Source of the DNA: Novosphingobium decolorationis
Lineage (GTDB): Bacteria; Pseudomonadota; Alphaproteobacteria; Sphingomonadales; Sphingomonadaceae
Length of the DNA: 64,000 nucleotides
Assembly: GCF_018417475.1 (NCBI RefSeq)
Contig: NZ_CP054856.1
Coordinates: 1,891,001 to 1,955,000, forward strand
Reading direction: 5' to 3'
A model generated the notes under the pieces. That model was given only the letters and a program-made list of their open reading frames with translations. It was not told where the DNA came from and searched no databases. Positions 26,504-34,890 of this stretch are shown here, in pieces; position 1 is the first letter of the stretch, and each line of letters opens with the position of its first letter. Position numbers and translations under genes: made by a program.

Positions 26504-27376
26504 CTAGGTCTCCTTTCCGGGATCATGGGGCGCGGGAAAAGCCACCACGGCGGCACCGTCATGCCCGGTATGGTCCGCGAGCCGGCCCGCCAGTTCGGGC
26601 ACGGCCTCGATGCGCGTGCGCGCCAGCTCACGAATGGCGGGTTCCTCGTCATCGAGCAGCGCAAAGAGATCCTCCTCGGCCAGCCGCTCGGCCACGGTGA
26701 AGCGCACGCGCATGTCGCTGTCCTCGACCAGCAGGCGCAGCGGATCGGGCGGCAACCGCCCGGCAACCTCGCGGCGCACCAGCGGGTCGGGGTCGAACGC
26801 CATGTCGGGCAGCGCGCGCACATCGATGCGCCGGGCGACCCAGGCGCGCACCTCGGGGTCCGGGTCGTGGCGTACCAGTGGCAGCATCTCGACCGGCATG
26901 CGCCGCACCGCGGTGATGCGCACCATGTAGGCCTCGTCGCGGATTGCAGGCACCAGGTCCGCCCCGGTCAGGCGCGAGGCCGCCGCGATGCGCACGTCGA
27001 TGTCCTCGTCGTGGATCATGTCGCGGATCCTTTCTGCAGGCAGGCGCAGCGTCGCCATCGCGCGGACTTCGGGTTCGGGATCGTCCAGCAGGGGAGCGAG
27101 CCGGAACACCGTGGCGTGGCGCGCGGCGCCTGCGCGCACCTCGAAATAGGGATGGTCAAGGTACTGGTCGGCAAGTTCGGGATTGGCGCGCAGGAACGTT
27201 TCCACCCGGCGCGCGCGGCGGTCGCGGATGCAGGCGCGCCCCTTGGCGCACAGGCCCATCGCGTTGATCGCCTGGTGGTCGCACTCGCGGCAGCGCACCG
27301 GGCGCCCCTTCCAGTCGAGCGCGGCACCCAGGTTGTCCTCGAAGGCGTTGTCCTCGAAGGCCACGGCCCGTCCCAT
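26504..27376 (-). CDS. LRV protein with N-terminal Fe-S domain
   Basis: 290 residues. N-terminal cysteine array VRCRECDHQAINAMGLCAKG with a further cysteine in RACIRDRR is the 4Fe-4S LRV domain. About eight leucine-rich variant repeats follow (for example LAPLLDDPEPEVRAMATLRL; MLPLVRHDPDPEVRAWVARR; LRLLVEDSDMRVRFTVAERL). This protein family was first described from an Azotobacter nif region. Probable redox or iron-sensing protein-binding scaffold; unproven. Encoded 16 bases after a ferredoxin gene. Confidence 0.9.
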   Translation of the reverse strand: MGRAVAFEDNAFEDNLGAALDWKGRPVRCRECDHQAINAMGLCAKGRACIRDRRARRVETFLRANPELADQYLDHPYFEVRAGAARHATVFRLAPLLDDPEPEVRAMATLRLPAERIRDMIHDEDIDVRIAAASRLTGADLVPAIRDEAYMVRITAVRRMPVEMLPLVRHDPDPEVRAWVARRIDVRALPDMAFDPDPLVRREVAGRLPPDPLRLLVEDSDMRVRFTVAERLAEEDLFALLDDEEPAIRELARTRIEAVPELAGRLADHTGHDGAAVVAFPAPHDPGKET

Positions 27377-27392
27377 GCCCCTTGCGCGCCGG

Positions 27393-27587
27393 TCAGGCCG
27401 GCACGCAGGTCTTGGGGACGGGGCAGACGGTGTCGCACTGCGGATGGTCGTACTCGCCCGCGCACTCGGTGCACTTGGCGGGATCGATGATGAAGGTATC
27501 GCCCTTCATCGAGATCGCCGCGTTGGGGCATTCGAATTCGCACGCGCTGCACCCGGTGCACTGCGAGGCGATGATCTTGTAGGCCAT
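27393..27587 (-). CDS. 2[4Fe-4S] ferredoxin, FdxN paralogue
   Basis: 64 residues: [20 protein letters not shown] and [20 protein letters not shown]. Same layout as the FdxN at 22205 (both start MAYKI-ASQCT-C-ACE). First gene of the ferredoxin-LRV-nifT-SIR2 operon, with a -24/-12 promoter 35-49 bases upstream. Likely electron donor for nitrogenase-related reactions. AGGAGGAC-type ribosome site precedes the ATG. Confidence 0.94.
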   Translation of the reverse strand: MAYKIIASQCTGCSACEFECPNAAISMKGDTFIIDPAKCTECAGEYDHPQCDTVCPVPKTCVPA

Positions 27588-27621
27588 GGTAGTCCTCCTG
27601 CCTGTGTCCGCTCGAGTGAAA

Positions 27622-27636
27622 GCAGGAAGCGTGCCA
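27622..27636 (-). promoter_or_regulatory. sigma-54 promoter of the ferredoxin-nifT operon
   Basis: Reads TGGCACGCTTCCTGC on the minus strand: TGGCAC-N5-(C)TGC, one change from consensus, correct GG-N10-GC spacing. Confidence 0.85.
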
Positions 27637-27680
27637 GCCAGAAAGGTCAGGACTTATAGTACGTTAGGATTACAGCGTGT

Positions 27681-27696
27681 TGTCCGGGACCCGACA
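27681..27696. promoter_or_regulatory. NifA upstream activating sequence
   Basis: TGT-CCGGGACCCG-ACA, exact TGT-N10-ACA, 45 bases from the -24 element: closer than at the other nif promoters. Confidence 0.7.
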
Positions 27697-27731
27697 AACG
27701 TGTCCGTTTTCGTCCATCGTTCCGGCGCGTG

Positions 27732-29168
27732 TCAGAAGTGGACGGTCGCGCTGGTATAGCCATAGAGCGTATCGCCCCAGCCGTTGGCGCCGCTTGCATT
27801 CTTCAGGAAATCGCCGCGAAACAGCACCGCCCCGCCGGTGTCGATTTCCAGCACCCTGGGCACCAGCCAATAGCCCGCGCGTGCCTCCAGCTGGTAGCCC
27901 GCGAAACGGCCCGCGTTCCCTTCGGCGTCCGAAACACCGGTCGCGGAAAAACTGTCCTCAAGACTGTCCGCCCAGTTCGCCCGGCCCATCGCCGCCAGAG
28001 AAAGGCGCTTGGCCGGGCTGGCCTGGACCAGCGCCCCCACCGAGCGGATATTGGCACGGCCCAGCGCTCCGTAGAGCGAGGTCGGTCCGAACTCGAAGCG
28101 GCGCGCGCCGAACAGCGTGTCGAAGCGGTTGTAGGAACCTCCCCCGTTCTCACCCGGTTTGTCGCCCGAGACGAGATCAAGCTCCAGCGCCACGCGCGGG
28201 CTCCAGCCGCCGGCAAAACGGTAGCCCACCTCGGCGTGCGCAAAGTAGGCCGAGACGTCGCGCTTCAGCGCGCCCGGTGCCGTCGAATTGCGGATATTGC
28301 CGAACTGGTAGGCCCCCTCGACGTCGAAATCCAGGCGCCCCGCCGTACTCTTGCGCGACAGCCGCGCCCCGGCCGTGCGCAGATGCCGGTTGCGCGTGGC
28401 ACGCGAGGGCGTGTCATCCTCGTCGAGGGCGTAGAAATAACCCTCCAGCGCTGCCCCGCGAAGGCCGATGGGCGTGCGCGCAAAAGCGCCCCAGAAGGTC
28501 TCGTCGAAACCCTGGCTATCGGCGTGGACGTGGTTGTCCAGGATGCCATCCCGGTCGCCGGGCAGACGCCGCACCGGCATCGTGTAGAAGGCCGAGACGG
28601 ACTCTCCGCCCTTACCCGTCCAATCCGCCCGAAAGCCGGTGAAGGCGTTGATTGTGTTGCGAAAGCGATTGCGCGCGACAAGGCGGCGCGAGCCCATGTC
28701 CATGGTGAAGCGCCCGGCCTGGAGCCGCGCGGACGTGCCCTCGCCCAGCGCCGTGCCGAAATCGAAGGCCAGATAGGCCTGCGTCACCGCCAGCGCGTTG
28801 ACCTCGGTGGTGCCGAGCGAACTGCCCTCACCCCCACCATAGGCACGCGAGTCGGTGATCTCGCCGCCCACCTGCACCGGCCCTGCGTCATAGGTCACCT
28901 GCAGGTCGCTGCGCAAAAGAAGCGCATCGCTGCTGCGCGCACGGCCGGGACGAAACTGGTTGTCGATCGCCTCGTAGCGCGCCCGCACATGGCCCTCGAC
29001 CGTCAGCCCCTCGGGATTTCCCAGAGCCTTCTGAAGTGTGGGGGCATCCCCCTCCCCGGCATGGGCCACTCCTGGAAGAAGGGGCAGGACGGGCAGCATG
29101 GGCAAGACCAGCGCGCGCAACACGCCCGCGCCACGGGCGCGCACGGCGCCCTGCAATATCGTCGTCAT
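27732..29168 (-). CDS. outer-membrane porin, alginate-export family
   Basis: 478 residues with a signal peptide (VLRALVLPMLPVLPLLPGVAHA, cut near residue 34) and many amphipathic beta strands, ending in ATVHF with the C-terminal aromatic of outer-membrane proteins. Motifs such as RYEAIDNQFRPGRARSSDAL, LQAGRFTMDMGSRRLVARNR and FWGAFARTP fit the alginate export (AlgE-like) porin domain. GGGAG precedes the ATG at 29168. It is divergent from modA and shares the ModE-like motif, so molybdate or another oxyanion is a better substrate guess than alginate. Substrate unproven. Confidence 0.88.
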   Translation of the reverse strand: MTTILQGAVRARGAGVLRALVLPMLPVLPLLPGVAHAGEGDAPTLQKALGNPEGLTVEGHVRARYEAIDNQFRPGRARSSDALLLRSDLQVTYDAGPVQVGGEITDSRAYGGGEGSSLGTTEVNALAVTQAYLAFDFGTALGEGTSARLQAGRFTMDMGSRRLVARNRFRNTINAFTGFRADWTGKGGESVSAFYTMPVRRLPGDRDGILDNHVHADSQGFDETFWGAFARTPIGLRGAALEGYFYALDEDDTPSRATRNRHLRTAGARLSRKSTAGRLDFDVEGAYQFGNIRNSTAPGALKRDVSAYFAHAEVGYRFAGGWSPRVALELDLVSGDKPGENGGGSYNRFDTLFGARRFEFGPTSLYGALGRANIRSVGALVQASPAKRLSLAAMGRANWADSLEDSFSATGVSDAEGNAGRFAGYQLEARAGYWLVPRVLEIDTGGAVLFRGDFLKNASGANGWGDTLYGYTSATVHF

Positions 29169-29242
29169 GGGAACTCCCTGGAGCATGCGCACGACCTGTC
29201 CCTGTGCCTGGCACGGGACAAACGTTGGGGTCGCGGCACCGT

Positions 29243-29266
29243 TTTCTATATCCAAGTGTATATTAA
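29243..29266. promoter_or_regulatory. ModE-like operator, porin side
   Basis: Core CTATATCCAAGTGTATATT, a TATAT-N7-TATAT pseudo-palindrome resembling molybdate boxes. It lies 75-98 bases before the porin ATG. The reverse complement of the other site is almost the same. Confidence 0.7.
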
Positions 29267-29462
29267 TGTTGCTGAGAGTCCAGACCACGCCCCACGCGCT
29301 CTTGCGAAAAATATTCTTCACTCGCAATAAGCAGCTTGAGGAACACGCCTATTTCTCGTGACTTAGAGACAGATCGCCCGCCAGAATCGGATGATGCAAC
29401 GCATCATGACGCCCGCTGCACCGCAGCAAATTCCTGTTTCACATCTTTTCCGCACAGCCATT

Positions 29463-29486
29463 TCAATATACAGATGGATATAGCAA
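29463..29486. promoter_or_regulatory. ModE-like operator, modA side
   Basis: Core AATATACAGATGGATATAG; its reverse complement CTATATCCATCTGTATATT differs from the porin-side core at only two central bases. It ends 14 bases before the modA ATG, so binding would block transcription or initiation. Confidence 0.72.
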
Positions 29487-29500
29487 TTTCCGGAGGGATC

Positions 29501-30274
29501 ATGTTGAACCGAATCGGCCGCGGGTGCGCGGCCCTCGCGCTGCTGCTGGCCATCGGCCTTTCCGGCCCGGCCGCATGGGCGGCAGGCCCTACCGTGCTCG
29601 CGGCGGCAAGCCTGCGCGAATCGATGAATTCGGCGGCCGATGCCTGGGCCGCGAAGGGCCATGATCGCCCGGTCATCTCCTTCGCCGGTTCCTCCGCGCT
29701 CGCCCGCCAGATCGAGGCCGGGGCACCCGCCGACATCTTTGTCTCGGCCGACGAGAAGTGGATGGACTATCTCCAGACCCGCAAGCTGATCCGCACGTCC
29801 ACGCGCCGCTCCTTCCTTGCCAACGACATCGTTCTCATCGCCCCCAAGTCCAGTGCTCTGAAACTGACGATCAAGCCGGGCTTCCCGCTCGCGCGCACGC
29901 TCGGCAACCGCCGTCTCGCCATGGCCGACACCAACGCCGTGCCCGCCGGACGCTACGGCAAGGAAGCTCTGCAGAAGCTGGGCGTGTGGAACAGCGTTTC
30001 GGGCAAGGTTGCCAGCGCCGAGAACGTGCGCGTCGCGCTCGCCTTCGTCAGCCGGGGCGAGACCCCGCTGGGGATCGTCTATGCCACCGATGCCAAGGCC
30101 GATCCGGGCGTGCGCGTCGTCGGCACCTTCCCGCGCTCCAGCCACACCCCGATCAGCTATCCCGTCGCGCTGACCGCAAAGGCCGCCAACCGGGAGGCCG
30201 AGGCGTTCCGAAAGTTCCTGATTTCCAGCCAGGGCAAGGCCGTCTTCGCCCGCTTCGGGTTCCGCACGAACTGA
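29501..30274 (+). CDS. modA: molybdate ABC transporter, periplasmic binding protein
   Basis: 257 residues with a signal peptide (CAALALLLAIGLSGPAAWA). ModA motifs: TVLAAASLRESMNSAADAW, SFAGSSALARQIEAGAPADI, FVSADEKWMDYL and VPAGRYGKEALQKLGVW. It captures molybdate or tungstate in the periplasm. GGAGGG precedes the ATG at 29501. First of modABC; two bases separate it from modB. Supplies the molybdenum needed by NifQ and FeMo-co. Confidence 0.95.
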   Translation: MLNRIGRGCAALALLLAIGLSGPAAWAAGPTVLAAASLRESMNSAADAWAAKGHDRPVISFAGSSALARQIEAGAPADIFVSADEKWMDYLQTRKLIRTSTRRSFLANDIVLIAPKSSALKLTIKPGFPLARTLGNRRLAMADTNAVPAGRYGKEALQKLGVWNSVSGKVASAENVRVALAFVSRGETPLGIVYATDAKADPGVRVVGTFPRSSHTPISYPVALTAKAANREAEAFRKFLISSQGKAVFARFGFRTN

Positions 30275-30276
30275 GC

Positions 30277-30981
30277 ATGGCGGGCCTCCTCTCCCCCGAG
30301 GAATGGCAGGTCGTCGTCCTCTCGCTCAAGGTGAGCGGCGTGGCGATCCTGATCGACCTGCCACTGGCCTTTGCGCTGGCCTGGCTACTCGCGCGCGGGC
30401 GCTTCCCCGGCAAGGTGCTGCTGGATGCCATCGTCCACCTCCCGCTCGTCCTGCCGCCGGTGGTGACGGGCTGGATGCTGCTGCTCGCCTTTGGCAGCAA
30501 CGGGCCGGTCGGGCGCTTCCTGCTCGATACCTTCGGGCTCGGTCTCATCTTCCGCTGGACCGGCGCAGCGCTTGCGGCGGCGATCATGGCCTTGCCGCTG
30601 ATGGTGCGCGCGATCCGGCTCTCGCTCGAGGAAGTCGACCGCCGCCTGGAAAGCGCCGCGCGCACGCTGGGCGCAGGGCCCTGGCGCACCTTTGCCAGCG
30701 TCACGCTGCCCCTCGCGCTTCCCGGCGTGATGGCCGCGCTTGTCCTGGGCTTTGCGCGGTCCATCGGCGAATTTGGCGCGACGATCACCTTTGCCTCGAA
30801 CATTCCGGGCGAGACCCGCACGCTGCCGCTCGCGATCTATACCGCGCTGCAGATCCCGGGCAGCGAGGGCGACGTGGCGCGCCTCGCGATCATTTCGGTG
30901 CTGCTCTCGCTCGCCGCGCTGGTGATCTCCGAGACACTGACCCGGCGCTCCGGACAGAGGAAGGCCGGCCATGCCCTTTGA
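30277..30981 (+). CDS. modB: molybdate ABC transporter permease
   Basis: 234 residues, about five membrane helices (VVVLSLKVSGVAILIDLPLA; IVHLPLVLPPVVTGWMLLL; ALAAAIMALPLMVRAI; GVMAALVLGFARSIGEFGAT; LAIISVLLSLAALVI). The EAA-type loop that contacts ModC is SAARTLGAGPWRTFASVTLP. Standard length for ModB. Starts two bases after modA and overlaps modC by 11 bases. Confidence 0.96.
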   Translation: MAGLLSPEEWQVVVLSLKVSGVAILIDLPLAFALAWLLARGRFPGKVLLDAIVHLPLVLPPVVTGWMLLLAFGSNGPVGRFLLDTFGLGLIFRWTGAALAAAIMALPLMVRAIRLSLEEVDRRLESAARTLGAGPWRTFASVTLPLALPGVMAALVLGFARSIGEFGATITFASNIPGETRTLPLAIYTALQIPGSEGDVARLAIISVLLSLAALVISETLTRRSGQRKAGHAL

Positions 30982-31693
30982 CGTCGACATCGCCCTCCAG
31001 CGCGGCAGCGCGCACATCGCGGCCCGTTTCCGCGTCGGGCCGGGCCTCACCGCCCTGTTCGGCACCTCGGGGGCGGGCAAGACGAGCGTGCTCAACGCCG
31101 TCGCCGGGCTGATCCGCCCGCAGAGCGGCCGCATCGCGGTGGGCGAGGAGGTGCTCTACGATGGCACTACGCGCCTGCACCTCGCGCCCGAGAAGCGCGC
31201 CTGCGGCTACGTCTTCCAGGACAGCCGCCTGTTCCCCCACAAGACCGTGCGCGACAACCTGCTGTTCGGCTGGAAGCTCGCGCCCGCCGCCCGGCGCTGG
31301 ATGGCGCTGGAGGAAGCGAGCGAATTCCTGGGCATCGCGCATCTTCTGAAGCGCATGCCGCGCACGCTGTCGGGGGGCGAAATGCAGCGTGTCGCGATCG
31401 GCCGCGCGCTCCTTTCCGGGCCCCGCTTCCTGCTCATGGACGAGCCGCTCTCCTCGCTCGACGAGGAACGGCGCGGCGGGGTGATGCAGGTGATCGAACG
31501 CATCCGCGACGAACTGGCCCTGCCCATCCTCTACGTCAGCCATGACCGGCGCGAGGTGGACCGGCTTGCCGATCATGTCGTGACGCTGAGCCCCGACGGC
31601 ACCGGGGTGACGCCCGGGATCAGGACTTCTGATGCGCCAGCGGCGCGTCGCGCAGCGCTGCGCCCAGTTCCGTCCACTCCGCACAATCCCTGA
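30971..31693 (+). CDS. modC: molybdate ABC transporter ATPase without TOBE domain
   Basis: 240 residues. Walker A GTSGAGKTSVLN, Q-loop YVFQDSRLFPHKTVRDNL, signature LSGGEMQRVAIGRALL, Walker B FLLMDEPLSSLDE and the H-loop histidine in YVSHDRREVD are all intact. Typical ModC is about 350 residues with a C-terminal TOBE (Mop) domain; here the protein ends soon after the ATPase core with a Pro/Arg-rich tail. Its last 74 bases overlap the convergent modE gene, a sign of truncation or compaction. ATPase should work but lacks the molybdate trans-inhibition domain. Confidence 0.93.
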   Translation: MPFDVDIALQRGSAHIAARFRVGPGLTALFGTSGAGKTSVLNAVAGLIRPQSGRIAVGEEVLYDGTTRLHLAPEKRACGYVFQDSRLFPHKTVRDNLLFGWKLAPAARRWMALEEASEFLGIAHLLKRMPRTLSGGEMQRVAIGRALLSGPRFLLMDEPLSSLDEERRGGVMQVIERIRDELALPILYVSHDRREVDRLADHVVTLSPDGTGVTPGIRTSDAPAARRAALRPVPSTPHNP

Positions 31694-32003
31694 GATCGCG
31701 GCTCTCCTCCTGGAGGCTGCGGTAGAGCTGGAGTATGCCCCGTCCATAGGGGGTCATCCGCGCACCGCCGCGCGCCGAACCACCCGGCGCGGTTTCCACC
31801 AGCGGTTCGTGCCAGCAGCGGTTCATCGTATCGACCAGGAGCCAGGCCCGGCGGTAACTCATGCCGATCTTGCGCGCCGCGGCCGAGATCGAACCTTCCT
31901 CGCCGATGGCATCGAGCAGGTCCGCCTTGCCCGGCCCCATGGCGATCTCATCCCCTGAATAGATCTGCAACTTGATCTTCAAGACTGGTGCGCTCTGGCT
32001 CAT
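31620..32003 (-). CDS. modE: ModE-type regulator, DNA-binding domain only
   Basis: 127 residues: winged helix-turn-helix of the ModE N-terminal (LysR-like) type, DLLDAIGEEGSISAAARKIG, MSYRRAWLLVDTMNRCW, then TPYGRGILQLYRSLQEE. Full ModE has two TOBE domains behind this; none is present. In such short forms molybdate sensing needs another protein or another site. Convergent with and overlapping modC. The start is uncertain: 32003 was chosen, with in-frame ATGs at 32027 and 32066 possible; none has a strong ribosome site. Likely binds the two operators in the porin-modA region. Confidence 0.87.
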   Translation of the reverse strand: MSQSAPVLKIKLQIYSGDEIAMGPGKADLLDAIGEEGSISAAARKIGMSYRRAWLLVDTMNRCWHEPLVETAPGGSARGGARMTPYGRGILQLYRSLQEESRDLRDCAEWTELGAALRDAPLAHQKS

Positions 32004-32198
32004 CTGCCCGTCTTGGCCCGGATCCATTCGCGTGGCAAGCCATGGCCGCAAAGCGCGTTGGAACACTTGTCTGTACCACTAAGAGACACTCTGGCGCGCA
32101 ACGAATGGCCACTTGCCTAGCGTTGAATCGATTGCAATATAACGCTGGGGCCTTTGGGCGCGATACGAAACAGAACAAGAAGAAGCGGGACCATAAAA

Positions 32199-32849
32199 AT
32201 GAACACTCGTCCGACGGAGACGCCGCAGCCCGGGGCACAGAGGCCACGTCGCACCATCAAGCGCCAGCAACCCGGCGTGCGGCGGCAGGATCTGCTCCAG
32301 GTGACCCTCGAATGCCTTTCCAGGTTGGGGCCACGGGGCACCACGGGGCGCGAAATCTGCCGACAGGCCGGGGTCTCGCATGGCCTGTTGCGCCACTACT
32401 TCACCAACCCGCAGAACCTGTTGCTCGAAACCTACGAAGAGCTCTGCAACCAGGTCATCACGGGCCTCGCCGCCGAACTCACGGTGCCCGACCGCGACGC
32501 CTGGGTCTCGCTTGACGCCTTCTTCGACAAGCTGTTCTCCGACGAATGGGCCAACACCCAAAGCCTGGGCGCCTGGCTGGCGTTCTGGTCGCTGGTGCGC
32601 AGCGACCCCGAATTCGCGGCGCGCAACGATGCCCTCAACAATGAAGTCCGGCGCCTGCTGGCCGATGCGATGTCGCGCCTTTCCGAGCGCCCGCAGGCCT
32701 CGTCGATGGACGATGCCGTCGCCATCATGGCCGCGACCATGGACGGCCTGTGGTTCGAGTTCTGCCTCTCGCCCAACCGCCTCTCGCGCGAGCGGGGCAT
32801 GGAATTGTGCAAGCGCACCTTGCGCATCCTGATCCCCGAAGCGGCCTGA
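32199..32849 (+). CDS. TetR/BetI-like transcriptional regulator
   Basis: 216 residues. HTH near residues 40-75: TLECLSRLGPRGTTGREICR, QAGVSHGLLRHYFTNPQNLL. The C-terminal ligand domain includes WLAFWSLVRSDPEFAARND and MDGLWFEFCLSPNRLSRERG, close to the BetI_C type. The 195 bases before it show no gene. Ligand unknown; no choline genes adjacent. Start at 32199 has only a weak ribosome site. Confidence 0.9.
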   Translation: MNTRPTETPQPGAQRPRRTIKRQQPGVRRQDLLQVTLECLSRLGPRGTTGREICRQAGVSHGLLRHYFTNPQNLLLETYEELCNQVITGLAAELTVPDRDAWVSLDAFFDKLFSDEWANTQSLGAWLAFWSLVRSDPEFAARNDALNNEVRRLLADAMSRLSERPQASSMDDAVAIMAATMDGLWFEFCLSPNRLSRERGMELCKRTLRILIPEAA

Positions 32850-32868
32850 CACGGAGGACCGAAGCGCC

Positions 32869-33789
32869 TCAATCGGCTGTCGGCGCGTCGGCCTCGTCGC
32901 GCACCCAGGCCACGAACCGGCCGAGCGGCGATCCTCCCTCGGGGTCGCCGCGCCAGACGAGATGGTAGGCATCGCGGGTCGACAGCGCGGTCTCGAAAGG
33001 AACCACCAGGCTGCCCGCGGCCAGTTCGGGTTCGATCAGGAAGCTTGGGATGAGCGCCACACCCGCGCCCGCCGCCGCGGCCTGCGCCAGCATCAGGAAG
33101 TGGCCGATGCGGGGCCCCTCGCAAGGACGCGCCAGTTCCACGCCGCACGCCGCGAACCACTGGTCCCAGGCCCTGGGGCGCGAGGACTGGAAGAGCAGCG
33201 GCTTGTCCGCCAGGTCAGCCGGGCGTTCCAGCGGGTTCGCCTCCAGCCAGGTGGGCGCGCAGACCGGGACCGCTTCCTCCTGAAACAGGAAGGCATGGTT
33301 CATCCCCGGCCAGGGCGGCTGCCCGAAATCGAAGGCGGCATCGAACTCGCCCGCCTCCTCGTCCTCGCCGAAAGGCCAGCTGCGCGCCGCGATATTGATG
33401 ACAAGCTCGGGGTGCCGGGCCGAGAGCCGGGGCAGGCGCGGCGCCAGCCAGCGCATGCCCAGGCTGGGCAGGCAGGCAATCGTGAGGCTGTTGTCCCCGC
33501 GCTGTTCGCCCAGCCGCGCGCTGGCCCGCGCGATCTGCGCGAGCGCAGGCTCCACCGCCTCGGCATAAGCGCGCCCGGCCGCGTTCAGCTCCACACGCCG
33601 CCCGGCCCGCACGAACAAGGGAACACCCAGCCGCGCCTCGAGTTGGGATATCTGACGGCTGATCGCGCTCTGGGTCAGCCCGACCGCGCGCCCGGCCTCG
33701 GAAAAGCTGCCATGGCGGGCCGCGGCCAGGAAGCTGCGCAAGGATTGCGAGGAAGGCAGATGCACGCCGGCGAGGTCATTCCATTTCAT
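32869..33789 (-). CDS. LysR-family regulator divergent from hglS
   Basis: 306 residues, GcvA-like LysR. HTH: SLRSFLAAARHGSFSEAGRA, VGLTQSAISRQISQLEARLG. Effector domain: LTIACLPSLGMRWLAPRLPR and FQSSRPRAWDQWFAACGVE. It is divergent from the hglS-D2HGDH-astD genes with only 75 bases between starts, so it probably controls them. Two adjacent ATG codons allow a start at 33792 or 33789; neither has a clear ribosome site. Confidence 0.92.
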   Translation of the reverse strand: MKWNDLAGVHLPSSQSLRSFLAAARHGSFSEAGRAVGLTQSAISRQISQLEARLGVPLFVRAGRRVELNAAGRAYAEAVEPALAQIARASARLGEQRGDNSLTIACLPSLGMRWLAPRLPRLSARHPELVINIAARSWPFGEDEEAGEFDAAFDFGQPPWPGMNHAFLFQEEAVPVCAPTWLEANPLERPADLADKPLLFQSSRPRAWDQWFAACGVELARPCEGPRIGHFLMLAQAAAAGAGVALIPSFLIEPELAAGSLVVPFETALSTRDAYHLVWRGDPEGGSPLGRFVAWVRDEADAPTAD

Positions 33790-33864
33790 CATGCATTGAT
33801 GATAGCTTGTCGTTTGCAGGGCAAGAATTTCGCGTGGTAAGCGCAAGGGCAGAGGAGACAATCG

Positions 33865-34890
33865 ATGCAGGATCTGCACACATCGACCGTTGCACGCCTG
33901 GTTCGCGCGCACCTGGGTGACGAAATCGGCGCCGTCACGCTTGCCGCACTTAATATGACGCCTGCGCTGCTGAGCGACGAGGGCGAGCGCGTCTCGCGCG
34001 CGAGCATGGCTACCGCACTTGGCGCGGCCCTGTTCCGCACCGTTCTCGACGGCGTGCCGAGCGCGGCGGGCTATGTCGGCGAGCGCCTGGAAATCGACAC
34101 ACGCATCACGCTCGACCACGGCGCGCTGCGCACGATCCTCTTTCCCGATGGCCCCACCGGTGCCCTTCCCGGCGGGCAGGAGGCCTTCGCGCGCATCCTG
34201 CGCCCGCTCGGCTATGTCGAGGCCGCGCAGTATCCGTTGCCGCGCCTCCGGATGACCGGCCACGCCTGGTGCCACCTCGACCATCCCGAGGACATCCTCC
34301 AGTACTTCGTCAGCGAGCTTCATGTCGACCAGTTCGACGCCGAGTTTGCCGCCGCCGCGCACCGTGTCTTCGACACGTCACTCGATCCGCTGAGCGCACA
34401 GGCCAAGGCCGTGCTCGACCGTTTCGCGGCCGAGGGCAGCGTGCCCTTTGCCGAGGCCGAGGCGCTTCTCCCCGTCCTCGTCTCCGCCTTCGACCGCGCG
34501 CATGAACCCGCCTTCGAAGACGACTACGAAACGCTGCTCGCCCAGTCGAAGGAAGCGGCCTGGATCGCCACCGAGGGCAACGCCTTCAACCACGCGACCG
34601 ACCGCGTAGCCGATGTGGGCGCGCTTGCCGACGCCCTGCGCGCGGCGGGCAAGCCGATCAAGGACAAGGTCGAGCACTCCGCCTCGGGCCGCGTCCACCA
34701 GACCGCCTTTCGCGCCGACATGGTCGAGCGTCCCTTGCGCCGCGCCGACGGCGCGCCGGTCACTCGCACGGTGCCCGGCTCCTTCTTCGAATTCATCACC
34801 CGCGACACCCTGCCCGGCAGCGAGGCCCTCGACCTCGGTTTCGACAGCGGCAATGCCACGGGCATCTTTGCCATGACACGGACCCCATGA
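33865..34890 (+). CDS. hglS: 2-oxoadipate dioxygenase/decarboxylase (DUF1338)
   Basis: 341 residues with the DUF1338/VOC-like fold of HglS (YdcJ): TGHAWCHLDHPEDILQYFVS, ATEGNAFNHATDRVADVGAL, KDKVEHSASGRVHQTAFRAD. Histidines in these motifs are the likely Fe ligands. The family converts 2-oxoadipate with O2 to D-2-hydroxyglutarate in lysine catabolism. The next gene, overlapping by four bases, is an FAD-linked D-2-hydroxyglutarate dehydrogenase, which matches that pathway. GAGGAG precedes the ATG. Confidence 0.88.
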   Translation: MQDLHTSTVARLVRAHLGDEIGAVTLAALNMTPALLSDEGERVSRASMATALGAALFRTVLDGVPSAAGYVGERLEIDTRITLDHGALRTILFPDGPTGALPGGQEAFARILRPLGYVEAAQYPLPRLRMTGHAWCHLDHPEDILQYFVSELHVDQFDAEFAAAAHRVFDTSLDPLSAQAKAVLDRFAAEGSVPFAEAEALLPVLVSAFDRAHEPAFEDDYETLLAQSKEAAWIATEGNAFNHATDRVADVGALADALRAAGKPIKDKVEHSASGRVHQTAFRADMVERPLRRADGAPVTRTVPGSFFEFITRDTLPGSEALDLGFDSGNATGIFAMTRTP

